Of a stretch of 64,000 nt of DNA, positions 9,915 to 20,221 are shown piece by piece. The first letter of the stretch is position 1. The number at the start of each line of letters is the position of its first letter. The DNA comes from Xestospongia bergquistia (taxonomy: Eukaryota; Porifera; Demospongiae; Haplosclerida; Petrosiidae): assembly GCA_963965975.1 (NCBI GenBank), contig OZ014415.1:3849001-3913000 (forward strand). The letters are read 5' to 3'. The notes beneath the pieces were generated by a model. The model did not search any database. It saw nothing but the letters and a program-made list of their open reading frames with translations, and was not told the origin of the DNA. The position numbers were made by a program, and so were the translations under genes.

Positions 9915-12011
9915 CTATGATGTACACATGTTTGAAACTCTATATACTCCTTGTTTGCATTCTTCCTCTTCAAACACACTCTTACCATCAGGGTCTTTGT
10001 ATAAGGACCACATCTAATCAATATAAGATTACATCAATGAAAGATTAAGATATTTACCAACTTTTGGAACAAATGTCAAAATTATAACACCAGTTTCTCC
10101 AAACAATATTGCCATAGCAGTAAAAGTAATTGCTATATTAACATAGTCTCCAAGAAAAAACAAAGAGATCAAAGAAAAAATAAAAGTACAAAAGGTTTCG
10201 CAATTAGTATTCTTAAGTTCACATTTTTCCTAAGAGGATATTCCTTGTTTTCATAATCATAATATGCAGTAGGCCTTGTTTGTGGAATAGCTATCCCAAT
10301 TGTTAGCAATAATATCATAATAGACTCAATGATAATCATTATATAGTTCTAACAGTTTGCATCATGCAACCTCTATAACCATATAAAACCATATAATCAT
10401 AACCATATATTACCATGTATAACCATCACGGTTGGGGTCAATTACATGAGAACGATTATGATTATGATTACAATTACACAGTGATTATGCAAGATGATTA
10501 CAATTACGATTATAGGGGAAAAAAGCATGATTATGATTATGATTATAATTACAGAGCCTTGATTACGATTATGATTACAATTACAGAGCTGGATTACTGG
10601 ATTACTTACACAGTCTGAAAGTAACAGTATATATAGCCTTTTTACATTCAGTTGTAAATATGTAAGGTGTAATCAGTCTAATCACATGATTTTGTCATGC
10701 ATCATTTCATAAATATACACCAGCAGATGCTAACACAGGCAACATGTACTTGTTGTATGTACTACTTACAAAGGCTACTGTAAAGGCTGTAATCACAAGT
10801 GATTATAGCAATTACTTTGTCTTATTATAATAATGATTACTAAATACACTGTTTCTGGAAAGTTGACTACGATTACGATTACAACCAAAAATGTAATTGA
10901 TTATAATCAGCCCCAACCCTGATAAGCACATATGTTATATATCATGTATACATATATAATGCATAACCATATATTGGTTAAATCAAGCAATCAATTTTAA
11001 TAGTGATATAGTATTGAGATGTTCTGATCAGCTGTTAATGACATTTTTAGTGTTTTTTCCAATATACTGTCTTTGCACTGCTATCACTACTGCATGACTA
11101 ATAGAACTAAATCTTATGTAACAAGGTATGTCTAATTTGATCTTGTATAGTTGAGTGTTCACGAAGTACATTGAAATATTTTAATTACTTCTAGAAATTT
11201 ATTTTTCTCTTCTGTGAAAATAGATATCCTTGACCATAGAACTTGATATACAGTAACCAGTGTCTGAATAACAGGTTCATCAGAAGGATATAGTTGGTAG
11301 TAGTTGATTGATTGTTTAACAGTGTCTGGTGTGTATGATATCTAGTGTGACAAACACATGTACTGTTAACAATGAAAATATAATGCCAAACTATAATACA
11401 TGCTATAGATATTATTACATATAACATTTCCATATATTTTACTAGTCTTGATTAAGTCATAATCTATATATGTTGCTCTGTTTACTGGAATTAACAAAGC
11501 AATAAAATGATAAAGACACTTATGACAAACTGATGTACAAACACAATAAGACAATAACTGCTCATATATTGTACATGTAAATTAATCATATAAGTGATAT
11601 ATTCTGATATTCAGTTATATCTATCAGAGTATCAGTAGGTAGAGAACAAACTCCACTATTGATAGCTATCAGAGGTTGTGATAGTATGGGATTTGTGATG
11701 TACTTGAGTATCCCTTTAATACCAAAAAATCTATTGTACTGTAGATTTGAATTGAAGATGAAAGTATTTGATTCATAAGAATGCTTTACTAGTACCTTGG
11801 AGTCAATTATTTCTAACTTATATCCTGGTACAATGTCTTCATACTCCACATCTTCAATTGCTTTTTCAACACCATCTACTGTTTCAGTAGAATTATACTG
11901 AGATAAGTCATAATGCACAAATAGAACTCCAAGACTATGAGGAGATCCTTTGACAACTGCTATACATATCGATATGAGAGTAGGTAACCAGAGAACACTA
12001 TAAAAAAACAT
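9915..12011 (-). pseudogene. GABA-B-like class C GPCR remnant
   Basis: Minus-strand exons look like pieces of a metabotropic GABA-B-type receptor. The first (12011 to about 11586) has a hydrophobic leader (FFYSVLWLPTLISICIA), then an ANF-receptor-like ligand domain: YDLSQYNSTETVDG, PGYKLEIIDSKV and GVCSLPTDTLIDI. A second piece near 11340-11175 reads SYTPDT...YYQLYPSDEPVIQTL and WSRISIFTEE, as in the hinge of these binding domains. Membrane exons follow at about 10340-10185 and 10147-10062 (NIAITFTAMAILFGETGVII, then LTFVPK). The last exon, 10013-9915, reads MWSLYKDPDGKSVFEEEE and ends in TAG. FVPK at the end of TM7 is characteristic of GABA-B receptors. Much of the ligand domain and several helices are missing, and exon 1 runs into TGA without a clear donor, so the locus looks broken. 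Confidence 0.5.
10430..10919. mobile_element. MITE with GGTTGGGG terminal inverted repeats
   Basis: The stretch begins GGTTGGGGTCAATTACAT and ends with the inverse pattern (...ATTGATTATAATCAGCCCCAACC). The inner flanks are rich in GATTACGATTATGATTAC-type hexamers on the left and their complement on the right. The open frame through it (Asp-Tyr repeats) is a by-product of these hexamers. It lies between exons of the GABA-B-like remnant. A clear target duplication was not found. Confidence 0.6.
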
Positions 12012-12157
12012 TTTGTATTTTCAGCAGACGAAATACATGCAATAAAATAATTGCAAAGTTCTAACATAGGCGTGGTTTACTAGCAAGAATTAATAACTAA
12101 ATTTAAGGAAGTCTAACAAGCCCTCAGGAAACAAATCCTATTAAGTGACTGTCATTA

Positions 12158-12941
12158 TACCATGTCCAAGTTGAGAAGAGCCCTTTATTAAAAAAAGGTG
12201 TTTTATGCATGGAATGTAAGGTGAGGAATTTCCTTCTCTATTATACACAATTAGCGCTGAAGCACATTTTAATTATATTCATTATTTGTTCACGTGAATG
12301 TCATGCGAACACACCACGTTTTCTCTCGTGTTTGTGAACATGCCAACTGGAAAGAGATTGAGAGCGCAAACAAAGGAGGTTGTTGTGAATGTCTATGAAT
12401 ATTTTGAGGAACTTGGCAGACGTAAACGGACTGAAAGATCTCTGAAACGAACCTCGGATGCTACAAAACTTTAACGTACCAGCATCAAGAGGTTACGGAA
12501 GGAGAAACTTAGCACATATCTCAGTCTTCCTTCTTTATCGAAAGGTTTTTTCAAAACTATGGTGGCTTTATAGCTGCTTCAAATCACAAAAGACGATACC
12601 TGGTTATTATTTTAATAATAATTGTTATAATATACCATTTGTTCATATAATTAGAATTGTAATTTTGAATGGCCACGTGATAGATGGCTGACTTCTCAAG
12701 GCGAAAATTGTTTTTTATGAAACCCTCGAAGGTGTGCAATTCGAAGGATGTGAAAGGTATGCCATTGAAAATGTATGGAGTTTTCTAGTTTGGTACTTTC
12801 TCATAGTGCTAGAGAGCCAATTTTTATATATAAAATGCGCATTTGCAAGATAAATCGATTGTGCAAGTTTCATGTCGATAGCACGTAAAACGGCAAAGTT
12901 ACTCGCATGTCTGGGTGGCTCTTCTCAACTTGGACATGGTA
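12158..12941 (+). mobile_element. Mariner-type non-autonomous element
   Basis: A 784-bp element with terminal inverted repeats of about 25 bp (TACCATGTCCAAGTTGAGAA...), flanked on both sides by TA (12156-12157 and 12942-12943). The TA duplication is the hallmark of Tc1/mariner elements. It carries only the start of a transposase (12340-12474). The rest is non-coding, so it would depend on a transposase in trans. Confidence 0.75.
12340..12474 (+). pseudogene. Tc1/mariner-like transposase N-terminus (truncated)
   Basis: Starts at the ATG at 12340 with MPTGKRLRAQTKEVVVNVYE, then YFEELGRRKR and SLKRTSDATK before a TAA. The Gln-Thr-Lys-Glu-Val-Val-x-Asn-Val-Tyr segment followed by a spacer and a Lys-x-Thr-x-x-Ala-Thr turn is typical of the HTH start of DDE_3/mariner transposases. 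The catalytic domain is absent. The fragment lies inside the TA-flanked element. Confidence 0.5.
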
Positions 12942-13033
12942 TAATACTAGACAATTGTGTAGATGACATAATAGAGACTAACAAGTGACATTTAAACTAA
13001 TATAGTTTATGGAAAGACAGTGGCTAACCGTCC

Positions 13034-14524
13034 GGCAACTGGATCATGATTTTAGCACTAACCGTCCCGTATATACGGACATAAGCGGTACCAATGATAC
13101 AACATGTCTCAGTTCTCGATTGGTGACGTTTTCAGCTGTTTTGATGACTTAAGAACAAAAATAACAGAGTTAGAAAAGACTAACTACGTTCAGTTACCAC
13201 ATAGAGACTCGAGAACCTTGGAAGCAGCAAGGAAAAGAGCTCCAAAAAAAGTTAGAAAGGCAAATAAGGAATTACAATACTTCAGCATACACCTAGCTTG
13301 TTGTTTTGGAGGGAAAAAGTATAAGTAGGAAGGCTCAAGTGTAATACAGCACAAAAGGTAAATTCTTGATTCTAAATGCCATTGTTAGTTTACTGATAAA
13401 TAATGTTTAGCATATTCAAGCAAGACTGCCCAGCTAGTATAAAGCTGCCTCTCTCAGATGATTGTCAACACCTGAGAGTTACTGATGTACAACTGGAACA
13501 TAACCATCAGATCAATAAAGTAATCAGTGAATTGATAGATTAACAATTATTTTATTTTAAGGAAATTTATTGTCATTTACCTAAGCAGAGAAGGTTTAAT
13601 CAACATGAGAAGAAAGAGGCCCAAGCTTTACTAGCAATGAAAGTTAATAAAAACTTCTCCAGCAGCATTTAAGTTCTGATAATGGGAAAGTAGTTACTCT
13701 AAAGGATATTAGTAATGTTCAAACTGAGATCAATGCCAAAAGTGATGGAAATAACTTAGTTAATCGCTTAAGACAAATGGAAGGTATCTCATTATCACAT
13801 CCTTTCGTAACTATTCTTCCTCATAATTATAGGACCAACTGTGGAAGTGTATGTTTACTGGACCTTATTTTCAAGACACAATTACATCTAGTGAAGGTGG
13901 CACACTTACATTACTAACTGATTCTTATTTAGGTAGTTTACCTGTCACAAGTACTTCTTGTCACTGCAAGTTTGCTAACTCCATGAATCTTCTTTCTTGT
14001 AACATATTTGCTGTACGTAGTAAAGCTGGACTTCCATTGTCCTCAACAGGTGATGTCTCAAACAGATGGAGTATTTGCTATCTTAAAGAAGTTTTTGAAA
14101 AGAAGTGTAGTTGTGAAGATTCTGTGAGTGATGAGTTATATCAGGTAGGTAAACATAATTATAATTATGCCTGTATTGATGAAAATGTATCCTTAGAAGT
14201 GTGTGAAAAATATTTTACAGGAAATGGCTGGCTAGCCTTAAAAGATGTTGTCAAGACAATCAAGTGTAATCCAATTTACTATTGTGGAAGGTGTACAAAT
14301 GTGTTGATGATGAAACTGAAAACTCTATACAGTGTGATAGATGTTTAATATGGTATCATTTTGGGTGTATAAATTCAGTTAGAAAGCCCAAGTCACACGT
14401 CTGGTTTTGTCATTCATGTTATTAATTAATTTCATTGAAAATATGAGATTACAACCCCTGCCTTGCAGTTTACGTCTGTACATTATGCTGCCAGACGATT
14501 AGCGCTAAAAATCATGATGGTTGC
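13034..14524 (+). mobile_element. MULE-like SWIM/PHD element with internal deletion
   Basis: The ends share an inverted repeat: left GCAACTGGATCATGATTTTA, and on the opposite strand at the right GCAACCATCATGATTTTTAG, continuing with AGC(A/G)CTAA(C/T)CGTC. Inside is a transposase-like coding remnant (13104-14425). The right end interrupts a ZU5 exon on the minus strand. A target duplication was not recognised, so the exact ends are uncertain by a few bases. Confidence 0.6.
13104..14425 (+). pseudogene. ZSWIM3-like transposase remnant with SWIM and PHD zinc fingers
   Basis: Reads in several frames as the ends of a MULE-type protein related to ZSWIM1/3. The start (13104-13328) has RDSRTLEAARKRAP, then NKELQYFSIHLACCFGGKKY. 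Further on, FKQDCPASIKLPLSDDCQHL, LEHNHQINK and LPKQRRFNQHE follow (about 13415-13620). The C-terminal part (13851 on) has a SWIM-type zinc-finger context (TSCHCKFANSMNLLSCNIFAV) and, after a one-base slip near 14290, a PHD finger: CVDDETENSIQCDRCLIWYH, then FGC...VWFCHSCY and TAA. The several-hundred-residue MULE catalytic domain between these parts is absent. It probably cannot encode an active transposase. Confidence 0.6.
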
Positions 14525-15045
14525 ATAAAGAGAAATGCTTAAGTGATATAGTGCCATATTGAGATGCAGATCCTGGTAGGTAGTCAAATTTGAAGGGTGG
14601 ACCAGATTTAGCAGCAACAAAAGACAAATATCGTGTCTGTCTCTCATCAGTTATATGACCACAATGTATTAGTTCAACAGTAACTGGTTTGTCAAGCTCA
14701 GAGGAACTTGATACTGATATATAACACACTCCACTGATAAGTGTGGTACCTTCTGAGAAATCAAATTTCCCCGAACCCCACAAACAAAGAGCGGCTACTT
14801 CATATATAGACTGTACTGGTGTGATAATCTCTCTAGGGATGACAAGTCTTAACCCACATCGTTCCAATATTAATTCAAGTTCAGTATGAGCATTGTAGAG
14901 ACAGAGCTTCTTTCCTACTGTCACCATTCCTTCAAATGACTCTATATAACATTAATGGTACATTAGTATAATTACATTGTATAGACTTATCACTGATGAA
15001 GTCAGTAGAGACTTGTATCTTCTCTTGATCATGAAGATCATGCAT
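14505..15045 (-). pseudogene. ZU5-domain gene copy truncated by a transposon
   Basis: Paralogue of the ZU5 part of the Kelch gene at 33.9-40.2 kb. The short exon near 15045-14945 reads KIQVSTDF...DKSIQCNYTNV. The next exon has VGKKLCLYNAHTELELILER, CGLRLVIP, CYISVSSSSELDKPVTVELI and PPFKFDYLPG, all close to the intact copy. The coding match stops after SQYGTISLKHFSL, exactly where the SWIM/PHD element begins, so the terminal CNHHDF-stop comes from the transposon end. No Death, Kelch or CARD exon accompanies it. It retains an HFS tripeptide where the intact gene has QFS. Confidence 0.75.
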
Positions 15046-15049
15046 GTAT

Positions 15050-15465
15050 ACCAAAACATGAGATCATGGGTCATATAAAATCCCAGTTATTGTGTTATAT
15101 ATATATAGTGTGTCACTACAAATAGAATTCTGGAAACAAAGTTTTCATGCCGCTGGAAAATTACCTCAACTCTTACATATGTTTATATTGATTTTTCTTT
15201 TATCCATGCATTGAGATGCAGTAGTGCCACAACACATACATGGCATTATATCCATAGATTACTCTATAATGTATATATTCTATGGAAACTGTGCATGGTA
15301 ACTATGGTTACTATACAATGTACCAATAGGTTGGCAACTATGTACTTAGTTATATGGATACACTGTGTCTATTTATGTACTATGGTAACCAGAGTTACTA
15401 TGCAATATATCTATAGGGTACAACTATCTACATAGCAGCATGGATATATTGTAATCATGTACATG
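15050..15465. repeat. Degenerate tandem-like stretch
   Basis: No gene seen. Roughly 90-bp blocks repeat imperfectly between about 15210 and 15450; each contains variants of ATGGTAACYA.AGTTACTATRCAATRTA followed by TATGGATAYAYTGTR. Identity is low and the period is approximate. Confidence 0.4.
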
Positions 15466-15658
15466 TGTAATGACCTCATTCGTATTTATGTATGATTATT
15501 ATTATTAATGCATTGGAGAGGTGGGGCCAGAGAGCCTAGCCTCATGTTGAGTAAGAAAGATATATTTAATTGAGCCATGTTTGCCTTAAAAGAGATCTTT
15601 ATACCCTCTACATTACTTTGGCAGTCAGGATACTGGCCAAATACCAGAAGGAGGCAAC
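15466..15658 (+). repeat. 5' LTR of the decayed gypsy element
   Basis: Matches the 3' copy at 19833 over most of its length (TATGTATGATTATTATTATT, GGTGGGGCCAGAGAGCCTAG, TTTGGCAGTCAGGATACTGG). The last 25 bp differ between copies. Immediately after comes TGGAGGTTCCACTGAGATC, a TGG-starting primer-binding-site candidate. Divergence of several percent indicates an old insertion. Confidence 0.7.
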
Positions 15659-15722
15659 GTTTGGAGGTTCCACTGAGATCTAGAGACAAGATTCAATAGG
15701 ATTCAACTTAAACCCGGCAGAT

Positions 15723-16750
15723 ATGCCAACAAAAGGTGAGATGAAAGTCCAGCTGGACGAGGCTCATGCCTTAGTAGAGTCTCAAAAGCAGGAATTGGGT
15801 TGAATCACGCAGGAGAAAGATGAGCTAGCTGTGAAACTGGAGGAGGTAACTGACAAAATTGGGTCGACAGAGGAACAAGTCGAGGAGTTATGTATGATGG
15901 CCGAGGCCTGGCAGAGTGCTGCAGAGGATGACGGAGATCTCGAGGATCAGCTAGCGGAGGCTCGTTGGCAGCTAGAGGAGACAGAAAGAACTTCTGACCA
16001 CATGCTTATGAGGGTAAAGGAGGATACAAGATGCTCCGCACACATGAGTGGGAGCTAGAGTCACGGGACTCTCTCATTCAATTGTTGAAGAAGAACATGG
16101 GATGTCTATAGCAGCAGCTAGGGAGAAACCCACCCACATCAAGTTCAGAAGACCTGACAAGAGAGGCGCAAAACACTGACCACATAGTGGTTCACCCAGT
16201 GTTTGATGTTTCTCACGACACTCAGCATCGACAGACAACGATAAAGCTGATTGAGACGTTGACCAAGTTCAGTGGTGAAGACACTGAAGATGAAGGAGCG
16301 TTTAAGAGATGGCTGCATAAGTTAGAGAGAGTGGCTGAATTATACAAGTGGAGTGATGGGGAGAAGTTAGTACAATTTGAGTTGTTGTTGACAGGGAGAG
16401 CTGAAAAGCTGTACAAGTTGTTATCAGCTGGTGAGGATGGATCGTTCAAGAGTGCTACGAAGGCACTACAGAAGCGTCTGACGCCAGCTGGTAGGGAAGC
16501 CCTCAGGTCAGCACAGCTCATGAGGAGGAGACAGCAGACTAACGAGTCTGTTGACGAGTTCGCGCAGGAATTCGAGACGTTGTTTGAGCAGAGCTACGGT
16601 CGGAGACAAGGGATGGATGAAAGTTCTTGCGCCATGTTGAAGCGAGACTTGTTTATTCAAGGTCTACTGCTAAAGTGGCAAGAGAAGGTTCTGCCTTCAC
16701 CAGAGACCTTTGCTGATGCACTTTACCAAGCGAGGACCATGGAGGAGTAG
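15723..16750 (+). pseudogene. Gypsy gag (coiled coil plus capsid), broken
   Basis: From ATG 15723 the frame starts MPTKGEMKVQLDEAHALVES and forms a Glu-rich heptad-like coiled coil, interrupted by TGA near 15802 and a frame slip near 16040. The open part 16187-16750 reads as a capsid-type gag: FSGEDTEDEGAFKRWLHKLE, WSDGEKLVQFELLLTGRAEK, RRQQTNESVDEFAQEFETLF. It then stops at TAG before the zinc knuckle. This is the normal Ty3/gypsy layout, disabled by point changes. Confidence 0.7.
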
Positions 16751-17722
16751 TCAAAGCAGTTGTCAAAGATGCACACATCAGGAGGCGGTCAGCGTGACCC
16801 ATCCCACTCCACTAAGAAGCCACAAGAGCAGAGTTTGACTTGACAGAGTCAGCAACAACGCCCTAAGGAGACAAACAAGAAGTGTCACCATTGTGGCAGC
16901 ACCAAGCACTTCATTAGGAATTGTGCAATGAAGAGAGCACAGACAGAGAGCCCGGGATGGAAGGAGCAGCACACTAGCAATACTATTAGTGGCCAGACTC
17001 AGCAGAACGAAGACAAGACATGTAAAGACCTTCATCAGTTGTGGGTGGAAGCAGAGTTCTCAAAGATGAAGAGAGCATTCCAGGTGGATAATGTCACAGG
17101 GTCTGTTGGACCACTATATTATTGTGAGGTGGAGATAGCAGGACAACCAGTGGAAACACTCATCGACTCTGGCTCATCAGCTAAAGTTATGACGTTTAGT
17201 CTGCTCCAGAGGACAGCAAGGGATGCTCAGTTTTCAGTTGATTTATTGGATAAGCCAGATATCATACTGAGAGATTACAACCAACACCCTCTTAGAATTG
17301 GAGCATTTGCCAAGTTAGAAGTAATATATAAGGGGAAGAGAGTGTTGGCTCCTATCTATATTAACGTTAACTCTGAGAAGAGACCCACTGAATCATGTAT
17401 ACTTGGTACTAACCTTCTACTTTCTTTAGGTATTTTGTCTATTTCTGAGGATGTGAAGATTAGAGGAGGAGATAAGGAGAAGGTGCTTGCAGGGCCCAGA
17501 GAGGCTACGACATCATCTGTCAAACTCATGAAGAGTAAGCGAATCCCAGCATGGAGTGGAGTTGTTCTGCGGTTGACTGTGGACACAATGGTGGAGCCTG
17601 GAGAATCATTCTATTTTAGACCATGCATGTCAAACTCGGTTCTGATTGAGGAAGCAGTCGTTCATGTTGAGGGGGGAGAATTGAAGTTGCCAGTGTTAAA
17701 TTTGTCAAATGAAGCTGTCTGA
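16751..17722 (+). pseudogene. Gypsy zinc knuckle and aspartic protease, broken
   Basis: A CCHC knuckle is visible at about 16880-16925 (KCHHCGSTKHFIRNC, spacing CX2CX4HX4C). The open segment 16928-17722 contains the retropepsin active site VETLIDSGSSAKVM, with D-S-G for the usual D-T/S-G, and later ILGTNLLLSLGI, the typical ILG(x)D/N loop. A stop and slips separate gag, knuckle and protease. Downstream the frame jumps directly to the end of RT, so the fingers and catalytic palm of RT are deleted. Confidence 0.7.
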
Positions 17723-18240
17723 AGTTGAGTATCTGGGACACATAGTCTCAGCTGAGCAGTCTCAGCAGGACGTTCCCTATGCCAACTTGTGTGAAGGCAG
17801 TCAGAGAGTTTATTGGACTTTGTAGCTACTACAGAAAGTTTGTCCCAGGTTTTGCTGCGATAGCTTCCCCACTTCATCAGCTATTTACGTAAGAATGTAC
17901 CATTCGAATGGACCGAAGCCTGTCAAGAGGCATTTCAATGACTGAAGAAACTCTTAACCTTACCCCCTGTACTTTCCTACCCTGACTTTAGCCAGTCATT
18001 CATACTTCATACTGAAGCCAGCAGGGAAGGTCTAGGAGTGGTACTGGAGCAGATGCAAGACAACGGTGCTTCCCATCCCATTGCGTACGCCAGTCGGACT
18101 GTATCAACCCATGAGAAGAAGTATGGAATCACTGAACTTGAGGCTTTAGGTCTGGTTTGGGCACTAAGACATTTCAGAGCCTATCTCTGGGTACACAAGA
18201 CTATTGTTTATACTGATCACTCGCCCGTCAATATCGGTCT
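17709..18240 (+). pseudogene. Gypsy RT thumb/RNase H remnant
   Basis: Begins abruptly with EVEYLGHIVSAE, the end of a gypsy reverse transcriptase. It continues in alternating frames with GLCSYYRKFVPGFAAIASPL, VLSYPDFSQSFILHTEASRE, and then the open part 18038-18240 (HPIAYASRTVSTHEKKYGIT, ELEALGLVWALRHFRAYLW, YTDHSPV). The catalytic YxDD region is absent. Part of the tether after YTDHSPV is replaced by the arm of a palindrome. Confidence 0.7.
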
Positions 18241-18498
18241 CAGCTGGGAGAGGTGATCTAGACAATGCATCAGCGTTTGCATTCTGTCTCCCAGGGCGAT
18301 AACGTATCTATAAATCATACTCAGACACTACTTGAGACCATCTTGTCAGTTTACCACCAAACATACTAGTGGTAAACTGGCAAGATGGTCTTAAGTAGTG
18401 TCTGAGTAATGTTTAGAGATACATTATTGCCCTGGGAGACAGAACGCAAACACTGATGCATTGTCTAGATCACCTCTCCCAGCTGAGACCGATATTGA
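18228..18498. repeat. Palindromic duplication inside the gypsy element
   Basis: Bases 18228-18357 are the near-exact reverse complement of 18369-18498 with an 11-bp loop. The right arm is the original coding sequence (CPGRQNANTDALSRS context); the left arm is its inverted copy, inserted where the RNase H to integrase linker should begin. Confidence 0.85.
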
Positions 18499-18499
18499 T

Positions 18500-19560
18500 T
18501 CATTGGATACTGTTCAGATTGCTACTATTACAATGGAAGGAGATGTTGCTGAACTTGCATGTGCACTGTGGTGCTTTCGCTGGTCATTTCTCACCTAAAG
18601 CAATTTATAATACCCTGAGTAGGCGGTATTGGTGGAAAGGAATGTATCGGGACACATAAGCACACTATAGAGGATGTCTCACCTGTGCATCATATGACGG
18701 AGCTGGTAGAAGAATGAAACCGCCATTCTTGCCCATTCCAGCAGGCGGGCCTTTCTACAGGGTGGGCGTAGATATCATGGAATTGCAGTTGACGGTACAT
18801 GGGAACAAGTATGTTATTGTGTTTGTGGACTACCTCACCGAGTGGGTGGAAGCGTTTCCTGCTGAGGATCAGACCAGTGAGACAATTGCCAATCTACTTT
18901 TCAATGAAGTGATATGCAGACACGGAGTACCGGAACAACTCCTATCCGGTCGTGGAACCAACCTTCTATCGGGAGTGATGATGGATGTCTATTCGCTAAC
19001 TGGAATTCAGAAAATAAACACTACAGCCAGTCACCCCCAGACAGATGGATTGGTAGAGAACATGAACCAGACTATCAGGGCTATAATTGCTAAGTACAGT
19101 TCGCAATATGGAGATAATTGGGATGAGTATTTGCCCAGGCTATTATTCGCTTATTGTACTAAGTGCCACGAAAGCACAAAGGAGTCACCATTTCTCTTGT
19201 TGTATGGGAGAGATGCCAGATTGCCAGGAGAGGTGGCACTGTCAACTACGAAAAACCCTACATGGTGGATCTAGATGATTATAAGACTGAGCTGATCACT
19301 AGTTTGACTGAAGTGTGGAAGACAGTAGGGACGTGTATCAAAGAGCACAGAAAAAGCAGCGGGACAAAAGTGCGCAAGTCAAACCCATTCCAGCCGGGGA
19401 CAGAGTAATGGTGTATATGCCTAACAAAGCCAATGGGAAATTGAGAAAGCTAGCTCGCCCGCACTTTGGGACCATATCGTGTGCTAGAGACACATGCCAA
19501 TGGAATAACTGTTAGACCTGTGGAAAAACCCAAGGACGCTCCCATCTGAGTTAACCTAGA
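18500..19560 (+). pseudogene. Gypsy integrase, inactivated
   Basis: The HHCC zinc region (HCGAFAGHFSPKAIYNTLSR, YWWKGMYRDT, then CLTCASY) is cut by TAA near 18657. The catalytic core at 18714-19274 reads GVDIMELQL (first Asp), then LLSGRGTNLL where families have SDxGTNF, so the second catalytic Asp is Gly. It then has SHPQTDGLVENMNQTI with the Glu. The C-terminal part is frame-shifted (GDRVMVYMPNKANGKLRKL, RPHFGT). The Asp-to-Gly change plus the stop make it inactive. Confidence 0.75.
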
Positions 19561-19832
19561 TCATGTCACTCTCTGCCAACAGAGCTGCCAGATACAAGTT
19601 GGTTGGGAAAACGCCGTTCTCATAAGTGAATTGACACATCTGCATGTAACTATATGCATGCATTTGTTATTATTTACATCTACATATTGTATTCTAGTAT
19701 TATCATTTCTCTGTATGTGTGTTCTGTTTATTGGTTAGTGAGTTGTGTACTTTATGATTTGATTATGGGTTTGTTTGTGTATTGTTTTTGGTTTTCCGAG
19801 CCATGGTTGGCTCTTTCTTTGTGAGGGAGGAT

Positions 19833-20037
19833 TGTAATAACCTTATTCGTATTCATGTATGATTATTATTATTAATGCATTGAGAGGTGGGGCCAGAGAG
19901 CCTAGCCTCGTGTTGAGTATTAAAGATATATTTACTTGAACCACGTTTGCCTTAAAAGAGATCCTTCTACCCTCTACATTACTTTGGCAGTCAGGATACT
20001 GGCGAAATACCTGAAAGAAGAGACCAGCCCCGTTACA
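19833..20037 (+). repeat. 3' LTR of the decayed gypsy element
   Basis: Starts TGTAATAACCTTATTCG after a purine-rich GTGAGGGAGGAT tract, the likely polypurine primer, and ends CCCCGTTACA. It matches the 5' LTR except for point differences and the last 25 bp. Confidence 0.7.
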
Positions 20038-20221
20038 CATACATAGTCTCGTATCCAGGCATTCGCGAAAGAAAAGAATGCCAGGTAAGTAATGCTTGCG
20101 CATATGCGTAATTATTGTAATTTATGCAATATAGTGACATCATAATTACAACATTTAAATTAAAATAATGACGAATAACCTGTTGGGTTTTTATTGATGA
20201 CATTTTATTTACTACGCGAGT

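Larger units (their letters stand above)
15466..20037 (+). mobile_element. Decayed Ty3/gypsy LTR retrotransposon
   Basis: Two similar terminal repeats (about 15466-15658 and 19833-20037) flank gag, zinc-knuckle, protease, a remnant of RT/RNase H and integrase, in gypsy order on the plus strand. Most of the RT is missing, a palindromic insertion lies at 18228-18498, and stops and frame slips are frequent. The element cannot encode an intact polyprotein. A 5-bp target duplication was not clear (CATG versus CATA next to the ends). Confidence 0.85.

Noticed and set aside
10415..10618. Asp/Tyr-rich small protein
   Set aside because: The codons come from GATTAT/GATTAC hexamer repeats in the MITE end; no other support.
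15486..15689. Minus-strand open frames in the LTRs (also 19843-20103)
   Set aside because: They are present in both LTR copies because the LTRs are repeats; no similarity to env or other proteins.
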